Shown: positions 54,057 to 63,085, numbered from the stretch's first letter. The stretch is 64,000 bases of DNA from Bacillota bacterium (GCA_023457255.1 JAEWMB010000045.1:1-64000), one strand, 5' to 3'. The notes: a model not told the origin generated them from the letters alone. Numbers and translations are program-made.

Positions 54057-55955
54057 CTATTCGCCACCACGTCTTGCTTTAAACTCTTTTCCTGTTCCTG
54101 AATAGAAGCGGCTGAACATCTCATAAAACTCCAGTCGCAATACCTGAATCCCTACAATCAAGCCTTCTAAGCCGGCAACCAATGCATTTCCAAGAATAAT
54201 AACAACTATATTGGGATTTGATCCTTCTGCATGTGCAAGTAATAATACTACCGACATCATACCTGCATGGCTCAATGCAAAAGCACCTACACGCACGAAG
54301 GATACGGTATTGGTTATATAGCTTAGAATAACTTCAAACATCTCAAAGAAGGTTTCAAGGAAAAACATTCCCTTGCTTCCAGGAATCAAATCATTCTTCT
54401 TTTCTAAAAATCTTGTAAGTGGTTCTTTTATAAAAATGAGAATCAAAGGAATTACAATTGTTACTACTAATAATAAAATTCCCGGAAAGGTATGACCTGT
54501 AAATAGTAATACAACGATTCCTACCACAGATGCGTAAAATACAAGACCTGCGATACCATTGGTATCAAAAAATATCTTTTCAATGTTCTTTTCACGAATA
54601 CCATTCACAATATTTAATATCATCGCAATGAGGATAAGAAAAACACCAAAACCAACCGCAGTTATTAATACCGTCATAGGATTTTTCATCGGATTTGTCC
54701 AAATAGGTTCTAACCATTCTTCAAATCCAAATACACTGCCATATAGGAAACCAAATATTGTGGAAAATATTCCTGCACAAGATAATATTGCTGCAAGGTT
54801 TAATTTTTTTACTTTGTACAATATAAAGCCGCCAACTACAAGACATAGGCCCTGGCCAACATCGCCAAACATCATGCCAAACATAATAGAATAAGATAAC
54901 GCTACAAATATCGTAGGATCGACTTCCTTATATGCCGGTAAGCCATACATCTTTATGAATGTTTCAAAAGGCTTAAAAATTCTCGGATTTTTGAGCTTCG
55001 TGGGGGGTTTTGAGGTAGTACTACTCGCATGGTCATCCACGAAACAAGTCACCTCATGATCCCCTCCAATCTCCCTAAGGAATTGTTCCGTATCCTTCTC
55101 AGACATCCATCCGCAAAGAATATAATAAACCTCTTCTTTCTGCCTGGTACAAGCAGCAAGCTTTCTAATCTGTTGGTTATCACAATATTCTTTTAGTTTT
55201 TCATAGGCGGCAACAAAATCTGCTGCATGCTTTTTAAGTACATCTTTCATTGTCAGTAATAATTCATCCTGTTGTTTTAACAAAGCACGGCGTTCTTGTT
55301 TTAAGCCCTGATTGATGTCATTTAAGGTATCGGAATATCCTTCCGGGAAATCCATATCCTCAAAATGCAGGGAAGATAAAATAGCGTCTACCTTTGTTGC
55401 ATGAATCGTTGGTACAAAATAGGCACCATAAACATAGTTTTTATCCGATTTGCATTCTATGAAGATCGTATTCATATCTTCATAGATATATTTTGTTAAC
55501 TTCTCATAGTAGTCAATTGCAATACGACCGAATTGACAGCGTATAAATTGAAAGCTATTCACCTTAGAAAGCTCTAAATCAAAGGAAAGGTAAGGTTTGA
55601 TTTCCTCTTGCCTTTCAGCAATGTTTTCTAACTTTTCTTTGATATCTTTCTTCTGCACTTCCAAATCATCTAGCATCAGGTGCATTTTCTCAAGTAAATC
55701 TTCCGCCTCTTTATAGGTGATTTCGCATCCGGAAGACTTTATCTCCGAACGAAGCTGTTTCATGGTATCTTCTGCTTTTAACACACTTTCCCGGTACGTA
55801 TTCGTGTCCACGTAAGGAGTAAGATTGTGTATATCGCTCAGTTCCGACAGCGCATTCTCAACGTGTAATTCATATTTGCTTAAATACTGGGTAATCACAC
55901 GATTAATATCTTCTTTAGGACCTGTAATGCGTAAAAACTTCATTTTCTCAATCAC
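54057..55955 (-). CDS. ntpI: V/A-type ATPase subunit I (membrane stator a-subunit)
   Basis: The 632-residue protein has an N-terminal cytoplasmic half (about 1-340) with coiled coils and a C-terminal half with seven to eight membrane helices. FGMMFGDVGQGL near residue 355 and the later SFVRVGAFALSHAGM, with the conserved Arg that faces the rotor Glu, mark subunit a/I. The start codon is GTG, with GGAGGTG upstream. ntpK follows by 33 bp. Confidence 0.95.
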   Translation of the reverse strand: MIEKMKFLRITGPKEDINRVITQYLSKYELHVENALSELSDIHNLTPYVDTNTYRESVLKAEDTMKQLRSEIKSSGCEITYKEAEDLLEKMHLMLDDLEVQKKDIKEKLENIAERQEEIKPYLSFDLELSKVNSFQFIRCQFGRIAIDYYEKLTKYIYEDMNTIFIECKSDKNYVYGAYFVPTIHATKVDAILSSLHFEDMDFPEGYSDTLNDINQGLKQERRALLKQQDELLLTMKDVLKKHAADFVAAYEKLKEYCDNQQIRKLAACTRQKEEVYYILCGWMSEKDTEQFLREIGGDHEVTCFVDDHASSTTSKPPTKLKNPRIFKPFETFIKMYGLPAYKEVDPTIFVALSYSIMFGMMFGDVGQGLCLVVGGFILYKVKKLNLAAILSCAGIFSTIFGFLYGSVFGFEEWLEPIWTNPMKNPMTVLITAVGFGVFLILIAMILNIVNGIREKNIEKIFFDTNGIAGLVFYASVVGIVVLLFTGHTFPGILLLVVTIVIPLILIFIKEPLTRFLEKKNDLIPGSKGMFFLETFFEMFEVILSYITNTVSFVRVGAFALSHAGMMSVVLLLAHAEGSNPNIVVIILGNALVAGLEGLIVGIQVLRLEFYEMFSRFYSGTGKEFKARRGGE

Positions 55956-56019
55956 CGTTATTCACCTCCATATGGTTAAATTCAGTGTGAAAATTACTTC
56001 TATTTCCACACTACATAAA

Positions 56020-57060
56020 CTAAATCTTAATAATCAATTCTAAAATATGGTCGGAATCCAATCCATAGCGGATACACTCGAGTACGGTCGTCAAATTATC
56101 AAGCTCTAACTCTTTTAGATAAAGATAATTTAAAATTGGTGCTATACTTACCGGAAACTTAATCTTACTGTACCGGTATGCGAGAAAAATAGCTTCAAAG
56201 TAAGCGCTCTCCATGTCATCCTGAGTTAGATTTTCTTTTTCAATCCGATAATTTGAGGCTTGTAAAATATTCGTAAATTCCGATATTGAAGCAGCATGAA
56301 TCATGTTCACTAATTCATGCTGTTTTAATTTATAGGAAATTGGAATGATAACCGCCAAAATATCTGCTGGTTCTATCGCATAGTATTTTTTACTTCGATA
56401 TATCATCATGATATTCGCAACATCGATTCTAGTACCGATTGCTCTTGTGAGGATTTCTTGTTCCTTCCCTCTGAGTACTTTATTCTTTCTTTTCCATAAT
56501 GCCTTATAGTAATAAACATCCAACTGCATCTCTAAATCAAACAGGGATTTATGATTGGAATTTAACATTCGTACAAATAACGGATAATATTCGGTACCCA
56601 GCAATATGTTTGTAAACTCCTCTAAATTCCTTGCATTTTCTAATTCTACCAGCCGCAGAGAAGAATGCTCCTTAAAAATCTCTCGATATACGCCTAAGTT
56701 TAATTTAATTTCCGGGCTAAATAACTTTTGCAAACAACTTTTTAGCATCAATACTTCATAATGGAAAAATACTAACTTTAATATTTCTCTTTGCTTTTTA
56801 TTGGCAAACCGATATAGTTTTGCAAAACTGTCATACAGAGAGTTCTTTAGAACTATTTCTATCTGCCCCCTATGCACGGCGTTTTCATTGAGCCCTGCAA
56901 AGAATGGCTGATATGCTTCATGAGATTTAAAATATAGGACAAATTCATTGACTGAGGTCATCTCGGAAAGTTTTCTGTAATCATCGTCTTCGATGAGTTT
57001 GCTCTCCATCGCCTTTGATTTCGTAGTGATACCACTGTACGATAGTAATTTACCTGACAC
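56020..57060 (-). CDS. ntpC: V/A-type ATPase subunit C
   Basis: The 346-residue helical protein links the central shaft to the membrane rotor. The regions EILTRAIGTRIDVANIMMIYRSKKYY near 205 and LAYRYSKIKFPVSIAPILNYLYLKE near 300 fit the AC39/C subunit family. The start codon is GTG with AGGAGA 8 nt upstream, 4 bp after the previous gene. Position between the stalk gene and ntpI is canonical. Confidence 0.93.
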   Translation of the reverse strand: MSGKLLSYSGITTKSKAMESKLIEDDDYRKLSEMTSVNEFVLYFKSHEAYQPFFAGLNENAVHRGQIEIVLKNSLYDSFAKLYRFANKKQREILKLVFFHYEVLMLKSCLQKLFSPEIKLNLGVYREIFKEHSSLRLVELENARNLEEFTNILLGTEYYPLFVRMLNSNHKSLFDLEMQLDVYYYKALWKRKNKVLRGKEQEILTRAIGTRIDVANIMMIYRSKKYYAIEPADILAVIIPISYKLKQHELVNMIHAASISEFTNILQASNYRIEKENLTQDDMESAYFEAIFLAYRYSKIKFPVSIAPILNYLYLKELELDNLTTVLECIRYGLDSDHILELIIKI

Positions 57061-57064
57061 ACAA

Positions 57065-57376
57065 TCACTCTCCTATCAATTGCTTCATTATTTGCTTCAC
57101 CAAATCATCTTGTTTATTACTATATTCTTGATTTAGTCTCTCGAGATTTTGTTCATACTCCTGCATCATGGTTGCTCTGGCTGCTTCTACTTCACTTTCA
57201 TTTTTCTTACGCAAAAGATCAACCTTTTCCTCAATCTCTTTATTAATCTGATTATCATACTGCTCAAGGTCTACTCTGCTCTTCTGATAGATTCGTTGTT
57301 TTTCTTCTTCGGCTAGCTTTAAAATATTGGATGCCTTTTCTTCAACCTCTACCATTAAACTAAGTATCTGCTCCAT
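57065..57376 (-). CDS. V/A-type ATPase small peripheral-stalk subunit (G/H-like)
   Basis: A 103-residue protein that is nearly all coiled-coil, rich in E, K, Q and R, as in the AhaH/NtpF-type subunit that pairs with subunit E. The ATG at 57376 has AGGAGG 6 nt upstream. It is the first gene of the operon: stalk, C, I, K, F, E, A, B, D. Nomenclature differs between species, so I give no symbol. Confidence 0.85.
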   Translation of the reverse strand: MEQILSLMVEVEEKASNILKLAEEEKQRIYQKSRVDLEQYDNQINKEIEEKVDLLRKKNESEVEAARATMMQEYEQNLERLNQEYSNKQDDLVKQIMKQLIGE

Positions 57377-57397
57377 GCCACACCTCCTAAATCTCAT

Positions 57398-57933
57398 TTT
57401 ATTTCAACCTTCAAACAAATCCAAGTTCCCCGCACCTTAGAATAAAATTATGCCGCCAGTGGGTTATCTTTTTTATGGAGGCATATCCAAAATTTAGTGA
57501 TACGTTGGATGAGTAAGAAAATCGTATTCATAATACTCTTTTCTACTACAAAATCAATCCTTTTTTCTTTCCTTAACAAAAACTTAACGGCTGCTTGGCC
57601 AATTTTTTACGTTTAGTATACCTTGATTTTCTAATTATATCTGACATTAATAGGAATAGTATTCTATAATGGAGTCGAAATATCATGCATATTCTAAAAG
57701 TATTAATTTTTTTCTTATATCTCTCTTCTTAATATAACCTATATTTATATTATATATGAAAAAGTGCAAACTATCTACTCTTTTTAAAAAATAGTAAAAT
57801 AGCTCTAATAAATCCAATAATAAATAAAATATCTTATGCATATATAACAAAAATATATTGTTTATTCTATTTCTCTCGGCGTTTTTATTATCATTTTTTA
57901 TATTCCCTCAGGTTATATTAATAAAACAAAAAA
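57398..57933. other. AT-rich region upstream of the ATPase operon
   Basis: It must contain the promoter of the ATPase operon. On the minus strand TATAAT occurs near 57640 and TATACT near 57620, both without a good -35. No gene is supported; ORFs here are low-complexity. Confidence 0.4.
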
Positions 57934-58030
57934 GGCTGTCACAAAAAAGAAAATTCATACGAAATACCGTATACAACACATTCGTTAAGATACGATATCC
58001 GGTACTTGTTCTCCTTTTTGAGACAGTCCT
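57932..58030 (+). repeat. Hairpin element, MITE-like, copy 2
   Basis: The terminal arms AAGGCTGTCACAAAAA and CTTTTTGAGACAGTCCTT are complementary, and the interior has GAAAATTCATAC and ATATCCGGTACTTGTTCTC. It lies about 80 bp downstream of the asnA stop and could end that transcript. Confidence 0.75.
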
Positions 58031-58111
58031 TCTTTCTTATTTCTTCCTATTTTTTCGTACTATTCTTATACATTATTCTGCTTATTTATTAAATCCGATT
58101 TCATCAATAAA

Positions 58112-59122
58112 TTATAATAATGTAATTCCATTCTTGCTTAATTTCTCTATATCTTCTTCCTTCCATAGCGATGACTGAACTTCCCCAATGTGGGCTTTCC
58201 GTAAGAAAAACATACAAATTCTGCTTTGTCCAATACCACCGCCTACGGTATATGGAAGTTCCCGATTTAAAATTGCCTTTTGGAACGGAAGTTCGGCACG
58301 ATCCATACAACCTGCAATATTCAGTTGGTTTGCCAGTGATGTTTCATCCACACGAATCCCCATTGATGACAATTCAAGCGCAATATCAAGAACAGGATAA
58401 TAAACAATAATGTCACCATTCAACGACCAATCATCATAATCAGGCGCTCTTCCATCATGTTTTTCGCCACTCGCCAGAACGCCACCAATCTGCATAAGAA
58501 ATACTGCTCCTTTTAGCTTTGCTATCTTATACTCTCTTTCTTTTGGGGTATCATTTGGATACATATTCTCTAATTCCTGTGCTGTGACAAATGCGATTTC
58601 TCTTGGCAGGATTTTTCCTATGTATTCATATTTATCCGAAATATAATGTTCCGTATCTCTGAGTGCCTGATAAACACTGCGAACGATTGATTTTAAAGTC
58701 TCCACATTTCTTTCATCATGTAGAATAATCTTCTCCCAATCCCATTGGTCAACAAAAATAGAATGAATATTGTCCGTGTCTTCATCACGACGAATTGCAT
58801 TCATATCAGTATAAAGGCCTTCTCCATAAGCAAAGCCGTATTGTTTTAACGCCATCCTCTTCCATTTTGCTAAAGAATGGACAATTTCCACTTCCGCATC
58901 CTCTTGCTCTTTAATTCCAAAACTAACCGGTCTTTCTACTCCGTTTAGATTATCGTTTAATCCAGTTTCCGGACGAACGAATAAAGGCGCAGAGACACGT
59001 GTTAGATTTAACTGTTTTGCAAGCTGTCTTTCAAAATGATCCTTCACATGCTTGATTGCTCCCTGCGTTTCCTTAATATCTAGAGTGGAGTGATAGTCCT
59101 TCGGTAGTAATAATTCTAACAT
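58112..59122 (-). CDS. asnA: Aspartate-ammonia ligase (asparagine synthetase A)
   Basis: Makes asparagine from aspartate and ammonia with ATP. The 336-residue protein is related to class II aminoacyl-tRNA synthetases. Visible features are RVSAPLFVRPETGLNDNLNG near 43, VHSLAKWKR, DQWDWEK near 125, and the C-terminal PYTVGGGIGQSRICMFFLRK with the class II motif 3 arginine. The length matches AsnA. TAGGAGG lies upstream of the ATG. A strong promoter precedes it, and no T-box leader is visible. Confidence 0.96.
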   Translation of the reverse strand: MLELLLPKDYHSTLDIKETQGAIKHVKDHFERQLAKQLNLTRVSAPLFVRPETGLNDNLNGVERPVSFGIKEQEDAEVEIVHSLAKWKRMALKQYGFAYGEGLYTDMNAIRRDEDTDNIHSIFVDQWDWEKIILHDERNVETLKSIVRSVYQALRDTEHYISDKYEYIGKILPREIAFVTAQELENMYPNDTPKEREYKIAKLKGAVFLMQIGGVLASGEKHDGRAPDYDDWSLNGDIIVYYPVLDIALELSSMGIRVDETSLANQLNIAGCMDRAELPFQKAILNRELPYTVGGGIGQSRICMFFLRKAHIGEVQSSLWKEEDIEKLSKNGITLL

Positions 59123-59155
59123 TCCTCTACCTCCTAAAAAAATCTCACTTTCTAT

Positions 59156-59184
59156 ATCATATCCTTACATGAATCGTTAGTCAA
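59156..59184 (-). promoter_or_regulatory. SigA-type promoter of asnA
   Basis: On the minus strand TTGACT (59184-59179) and TATGAT (59161-59156) are 17 bp apart, placing the transcript start only about 25 bp before the asnA ATG. Such a short leader leaves no room for a T-box. Confidence 0.75.
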
Positions 59185-59231
59185 TCAATTTATTTTTATA
59201 GTTATCAAAAATATGTATCCTTATAAATTCC

Positions 59232-59516
59232 CTATACCAACCTCTTAGGTGATAGCACATCCCTTCTCATAACCATTAGCACATTATTTTCCTTTTCTTC
59301 TAATTTCACAAAGCTTTTGTTTTCCATATGCGCTCGTACCGATATACAGTTATCACATATTTTACCTTTTTCCCAATAATTAAAACAAAGGTTATTTGTA
59401 TAACCGAAAGAGGCTCTATGTTCCACCACTCTTTTATCTATTGGATCAACCAGCCTAACAACATCATATAATTTATGAAAAATTTTTAATTCATTTTCTA
59501 ATTGCCTTAACGAAAT
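59232..59516 (-). pseudogene. Relic of a GGDEF/PAS-type sensor gene
   Basis: An open stretch of about 94 codons (from 59516 to 59232) with no start codon in a good context. It encodes QLENELKIFHKLYDVVRL, VDPIDKRVVEH and KICDNCISVRAHMENK, a pattern found at the start of clostridial diguanylate cyclase-type sensors, where a cysteine pair precedes the GGDEF domain. The reading frame then ends without that downstream domain. It is best read as a decayed fragment. Confidence 0.55.
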
Positions 59517-59720
59517 TTAGTGTGACATCTTAACCTTGCCCTTCCATATTTAAAACCTCTAATTATCAATGCTATAAAATGTAGATGCTATCATTTTCTA
59601 TGCAACTATTACTTAAAATGAGCATCACATAGTTTTACATTTTATTATTAGCTACTATTATACAGAGTTTTGAATACTTTGCAATCATAACATAAGAATC
59701 ATAAGCCTATCATAAATAAT

Positions 59721-59820
59721 AAGGACTGTCCCAAAAGAAAGCACAAGTACCGGATATTGTCTTTAGATAACCATGTTATATACAATATGCAGTATGAATT
59801 TTCCTTTTGGACAGCCCCTT
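59721..59820 (-). repeat. Hairpin element, MITE-like, copy 3 (reversed)
   Basis: The terminal arms AAGGACTGTCCCAAAAG (59721-59737) and CTTTTGGACAGCCCCTT (59804-59820) are complementary. The interior holds ACAAGTACCGGATAT, the reverse complement of the ATATCCGGTACTTGT core in copies 1 and 2. It is about 45 bp downstream of the CotF-like gene. Confidence 0.75.
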
Positions 59821-59862
59821 ATAGCATGTTTAATTATACTTTAAGTCATATCTTTACAATAG

Positions 59863-60321
59863 TCATGACATCCCATTTACCGTCTTATATTTATAAAGCA
59901 TTTCCGCATGATTTTGTTCTTCCACTTGGATATCAGCCAGTAATTTCCGGATACTTGGATCACCAAACACAAAAACATCCGAATTATATTCAGAGGAAAC
60001 CAGCTTTTCAGTAGCGATACAATCCGTGGCTAAATAGCAATCGGAATCTTTATTCTGCAACTGACTCTCTGTGTTATATGTTGCAGCCGGATTATATTCT
60101 CTGCCGCTGCTATCATTACAATCACAGCTTGGTACTTGTCCTGTAAGGACTTGTTCAAGAGAATCATAGTGCTGCTGCTCCCTTTCCTGCAAATTTTTAA
60201 ACAAGTCTTTTAATACAGGATCTTTTGCTTCATTGTGATATTTTTCATATTTCTTAATGCACATTTCCTCTTGAGTCTGTAAATCTTTGATTGCTGCTGA
60301 TTCTTTCTGATTTAATATCAT
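59863..60321 (-). CDS. CotF-like ferritin-fold protein
   Basis: The 152-residue protein has two helical regions (about 5-65 and 120-150) separated by a Ser/Asp/Asn-rich linker. The helices carry metal-ligand-like spacing: ExxC near EEMCIKKYEKYH, EREQQHYDSLE, and EEQNHAEMLYKYK near the end. This fits the spore coat CotF/ferritin-like group (DUF2383 or rubrerythrin-like). The ATG at 60321 has AAAGGAG 9 nt upstream; a longer reading of 21 more codons starts before that site. Function in spores is inferred. Confidence 0.65.
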   Translation of the reverse strand: MILNQKESAAIKDLQTQEEMCIKKYEKYHNEAKDPVLKDLFKNLQEREQQHYDSLEQVLTGQVPSCDCNDSSGREYNPAATYNTESQLQNKDSDCYLATDCIATEKLVSSEYNSDVFVFGDPSIRKLLADIQVEEQNHAEMLYKYKTVNGMS

Positions 60322-60649
60322 GGTTATAATCTCCTTTAACATCATTATAACCTTATTATAAGATTGATTAATCTTTTTATACATACGAACTGTTTATTTC
60401 TAATCTTTAGTATCTTAGGTATCTATTTGAAATAAATATAAAAATGTCTCTTCTATAACCATAAACAAACAATGAAAAATTATATGAATTACTTCTTAAC
60501 AAATTCTCTGTTTCCAAGCCCAACTATTAACTATCGAAGTAAACTTCCTCCGATAAATGGTATTTTCCGTCCGTCATATCTTCTAGGATGTCTGATAGGA
60601 AGCAAACAGTAGATATTTTTAAAGAGATTTTATTTGGTAGGAAACCCGC
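60322..60649. other. Intergenic region, no gene seen
   Basis: Between the CotF-like gene and the tRNA terminator. It is AT-rich, and I see no gene or strong signal. Confidence 0.4.
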
Positions 60650-60698
60650 GGGAAAATAAAAAAGTCAAGGGAATCAGATTACTCAAACCCTTGACTTT
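60650..60698 (-). terminator. Rho-independent terminator of tRNA-Trp
   Basis: AAAGTCAAGGG (60661-60671) pairs with CCCTTGACTTT (60688-60698), followed on the minus strand by TTTTTTATTTT. It starts 13 nt after the tRNA 3' end. Confidence 0.9.
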
Positions 60699-60710
60699 AC
60701 TAGCTTTTAA

Positions 60711-60783
60711 CAGGGGCAGTAGGACTTGAACCCACGACCTGCGGTTTTGGAGACCGTTATTCTACCAACTGAACTATACCCCT
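60711..60783 (-). tRNA. tRNA-Trp (anticodon CCA)
   Basis: A cloverleaf is readable on the minus strand. The acceptor stem is AGGGGTA/TGCCCCT with discriminator G, the D-arm contains AGTTCAGTTGGTAGA, the anticodon loop is CTCCAAA (anticodon CCA), and the T-arm is GTGGGTTCAAGTCCTAC. The 3' CCA is not encoded. It has its own promoter and terminator. Confidence 0.97.
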
Positions 60784-60822
60784 ATATTTATGATTTTTAC
60801 ATGCCACTCACTGTGCTATATC

Positions 60823-60851
60823 ATAATACTATGAATTGTCACAATTGTCAA
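60823..60851 (-). promoter_or_regulatory. SigA-type promoter of tRNA-Trp
   Basis: On the minus strand TTGACA (60851-60846) and TATTAT (60828-60823) are 17 bp apart, about 40 bp upstream of the tRNA 5' end. It is one of the best promoters in the window. Confidence 0.85.
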
Positions 60852-61170
60852 GAGAAATATGAATATAATCTTTTTCATATAATCTTTTTTATAATCTTTT
60901 TAAACTGAAACGACTGAAACGCTGATAAATCGTTCCTTTCCCCCATATTCTCACCTTTATTACAACTCAGAATACATTAATAACATACTCCTTATTTTAA
61001 CAATAAGTTAAACAGCAGTTTATTTCATCTGCCAAACGATACAAATCGATCATATTTATTGCACATTATACAGACAATAGATAATAACCGACATACTCAA
61101 ATAGTTTAATCTGATCCAGACCACCTATAACCATAATGTTATGCACGATTTCCGTGCAGGAATAGGAGCT

Positions 61171-61377
61171 ATGATGTTAAATTCATCCAATAATCCCAAA
61201 CATGCAGATTCAAAGGCATGGAATCAAGCTGCAAATGACTTTTGTTTTTATGATAAGGCACCTATCTGTGCCAATAATCCATATGCAAAACTTTATCTTA
61301 ATTCTAGTAAAGACTCAAATAAGCTTGTCACTCCGGATAATTATGACAAGGGGCTTAATACTCAAGAGATTCCATGA
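61171..61377 (+). CDS. Possible small hypothetical protein
   Basis: A 68-residue reading frame with GGAG just upstream of two consecutive ATG codons (61171 and 61174). The product is rich in Asn, Ser, Lys and Asp (LNSSNNPKHADSKAWNQA near the start) with two Cys and no membrane segment. I recognise no family. The composition is not that of an antisense shadow, since no gene lies opposite. The start may also be upstream at 61141, but that ATG lacks a binding site. The region 60852-61170 before it shows no gene. Confidence 0.4.
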   Translation: MMLNSSNNPKHADSKAWNQAANDFCFYDKAPICANNPYAKLYLNSSKDSNKLVTPDNYDKGLNTQEIP

Positions 61378-61398
61378 TAAAGAACTTAACTGCAAAAG

Positions 61399-61438
61399 AG
61401 GTGTATCAAATGTATACATACACATTTGATACACCTCC
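61399..61438. repeat. Perfect 16-bp inverted repeat after the small ORF
   Basis: GAGGTGTATCAAATGT (61399-61414) and ACATTTGATACACCTC (61423-61438) pair perfectly around an 8-bp loop. It is not followed by a strong T-run on either strand. It may be the terminator of the small ORF and of the convergent flavoprotein gene, or a protein-binding site. Confidence 0.75.
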
Positions 61439-61511
61439 TGGATTTTAAGCAATTGTGACAGCGCTCTGATTTTCATAAGAATTCTTTAAAAAAGCTATCC
61501 TCTGCTATAAA

Positions 61512-62912
61512 TTATATTAATTTTCTGCCCATTAAAACACCCATAACGGATGCCATCATAAGACCTCTTGTCCATCCGGAAGAATCACCTAAACAATAAA
61601 GTCCCTTAATGTTTGTATCAAATTCCGGAGTCATCTTAATGCGGTTGCTATAAAACTTTAATTCCGGTGAATATAATAAAGTTTCTGAACTTGCAAATCC
61701 AGGAACTACATTATCTACTGCCTGAATAAAGTTTATAATATTAGTCATTGCACGATATGGCATTGCTGCTGTAATATCTCCCGCAACAGCATCCGGCAGT
61801 GTTGGTTTTACATTGGATTGACTTAATTCTTTAGGCCAGGTTCTTTTTCCGGAAAGAATATCTCCATATCGCTGTACTAAGATGTGTCCGCAGCTTAACA
61901 TATTGGTCAATTCACCAACCTTTTGCGCATAAGCAATTGGCTGATTAAATGGAACACTAAAATTATGAGAAACAAGAATAGCAAGGTTGGTATTGTCTGA
62001 CTTCATTTCCTTGTAAGAATGACCATTTACTACTGCCAAGTCATTATCATAATTTTCTTGACTGACAAATCCTCCTGGATTTTGGCAGAAGGTACGTACC
62101 TTATTCTTAAACGGAGCCGGATACCCAATTAACTTAGATTCATATAGTACCTTATTTACATCCTCCATAATCTCGTTACGTACTTCCACACGAACACCAA
62201 TATCTACAGTTCCCGGCTGGTGGGCAATATCATGTTCTTCACATATTTTTTCAAGCCAGTCCGCACCTTTGCGTCCTGTTGCAACAACAATGCTATCTCC
62301 CATTAACTGAATACAATCATCATGTTTTACAACATTTTCAATGATTGCACCGGTACAGGTACTATCTTCAATAATAATATTTTTACATATATAATTAAAA
62401 TAAATGTCCACACCGTTTTCTAACAGATATTCTTCAATGCTTTGATAAATCATTTGAGCCTTCTCTGTTCCAAGGTGACGAATTGGGCAGTCTACCAATT
62501 TTAAACCAGCCTGAATCGCTCTTTTACGAATTTCCTTAGTTTTTTCCGGCTGGCTAATCCCCTCAATCTTGTCATCCGCACCAAACTCCAAGTAAATTCC
62601 GTCGGTATAATGAATTGTTTCTTGAGCAAGATCTTCACCAGTAAGAGTTGGTAAATCTCCACCCACTTCATAGCTTAAAGACAATTTCCCATCTGAAAAA
62701 GCTCCAGCACCGGAAAATCCTGTTGTAATATGGCAAAAAGGTTTACAATTCACACATTGCTTAGTTTTTGTTTTTGGACAGCTTCTTTTTTCTACGGAAC
62801 GTCCTTTTTCAACAATAGCAATCTTTTTCATGCTTCCCTTTTTGATCATCTCAAGCGCAGTAAAGATACCTGCTGGTCCAGCACCAATAATCACGACATC
62901 ATAGTGTTTCAT
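61512..62912 (-). CDS. FAD-dependent oxidoreductase (COG2509 family)
   Basis: The 466-residue protein has an N-terminal dinucleotide-binding motif, VVIIGAGPAGIFTALEM. A cysteine-rich stretch (CPKTKTKQCVNCKPFC, about 45-60) and FSGAGAFSDGKLSLS follow. The C-terminal part has FASSETLLYSPELKFYSNR and GLYCLGDSSGWTRGLMMASV, closing the FAD site. This is the COG2509 group of uncharacterised FAD-dependent dehydrogenases, common in clostridia. The ATG at 62912 has AAAGGA 8 nt upstream and is preferred over the one two codons earlier. The promoter at 63057-63085 implies a leader of about 135 nt. Confidence 0.85.
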   Translation of the reverse strand: MKHYDVVIIGAGPAGIFTALEMIKKGSMKKIAIVEKGRSVEKRSCPKTKTKQCVNCKPFCHITTGFSGAGAFSDGKLSLSYEVGGDLPTLTGEDLAQETIHYTDGIYLEFGADDKIEGISQPEKTKEIRKRAIQAGLKLVDCPIRHLGTEKAQMIYQSIEEYLLENGVDIYFNYICKNIIIEDSTCTGAIIENVVKHDDCIQLMGDSIVVATGRKGADWLEKICEEHDIAHQPGTVDIGVRVEVRNEIMEDVNKVLYESKLIGYPAPFKNKVRTFCQNPGGFVSQENYDNDLAVVNGHSYKEMKSDNTNLAILVSHNFSVPFNQPIAYAQKVGELTNMLSCGHILVQRYGDILSGKRTWPKELSQSNVKPTLPDAVAGDITAAMPYRAMTNIINFIQAVDNVVPGFASSETLLYSPELKFYSNRIKMTPEFDTNIKGLYCLGDSSGWTRGLMMASVMGVLMGRKLI

Positions 62913-63056
62913 CTGCATCTTCCTTTCGGTAATTCCTACATCAATTTACTGATTCGAAACTTTATTCTGTTACGATAAAGCGGTGAAAAATCAATTGCGT
63001 CCATATCCCCTTATTTTCATTGCTGATATGCTTACAATAGTTTCTTAACCTCATTT

Positions 63057-63085
63057 ATTATAGATGACCTTAAAACTTGTGTCAA
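63057..63085 (-). promoter_or_regulatory. Consensus SigA promoter of the FAD oxidoreductase
   Basis: On the minus strand TTGACA (63085-63080) and TATAAT (63062-63057) are both perfect, 17 bp apart. The transcript would start near 63050. The rest of 62913-63233 shows no gene. Confidence 0.85.

Noticed and set aside
57858..58178. A 106-codon plus-strand frame overlapping the MITE-like element and the asnA end
   Set aside because: It runs through the hairpin element, has no binding site, and is very rich in Phe and Leu from T-rich DNA.
59123..59230. A T-box leader for asnA
   Set aside because: The promoter lies only about 25 bp before the ATG, and no AGGGTGG-type T-box sequence is present.
59757..60014. 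An 85-codon frame over hairpin copy 3 and the CotF-like gene
   Set aside because: Most of it is antisense to a better supported gene and it begins inside the repeat.
60726..60908. A 60-codon frame over the tRNA
   Set aside because: It is antisense to tRNA-Trp, and the apparent protein is a by-product.
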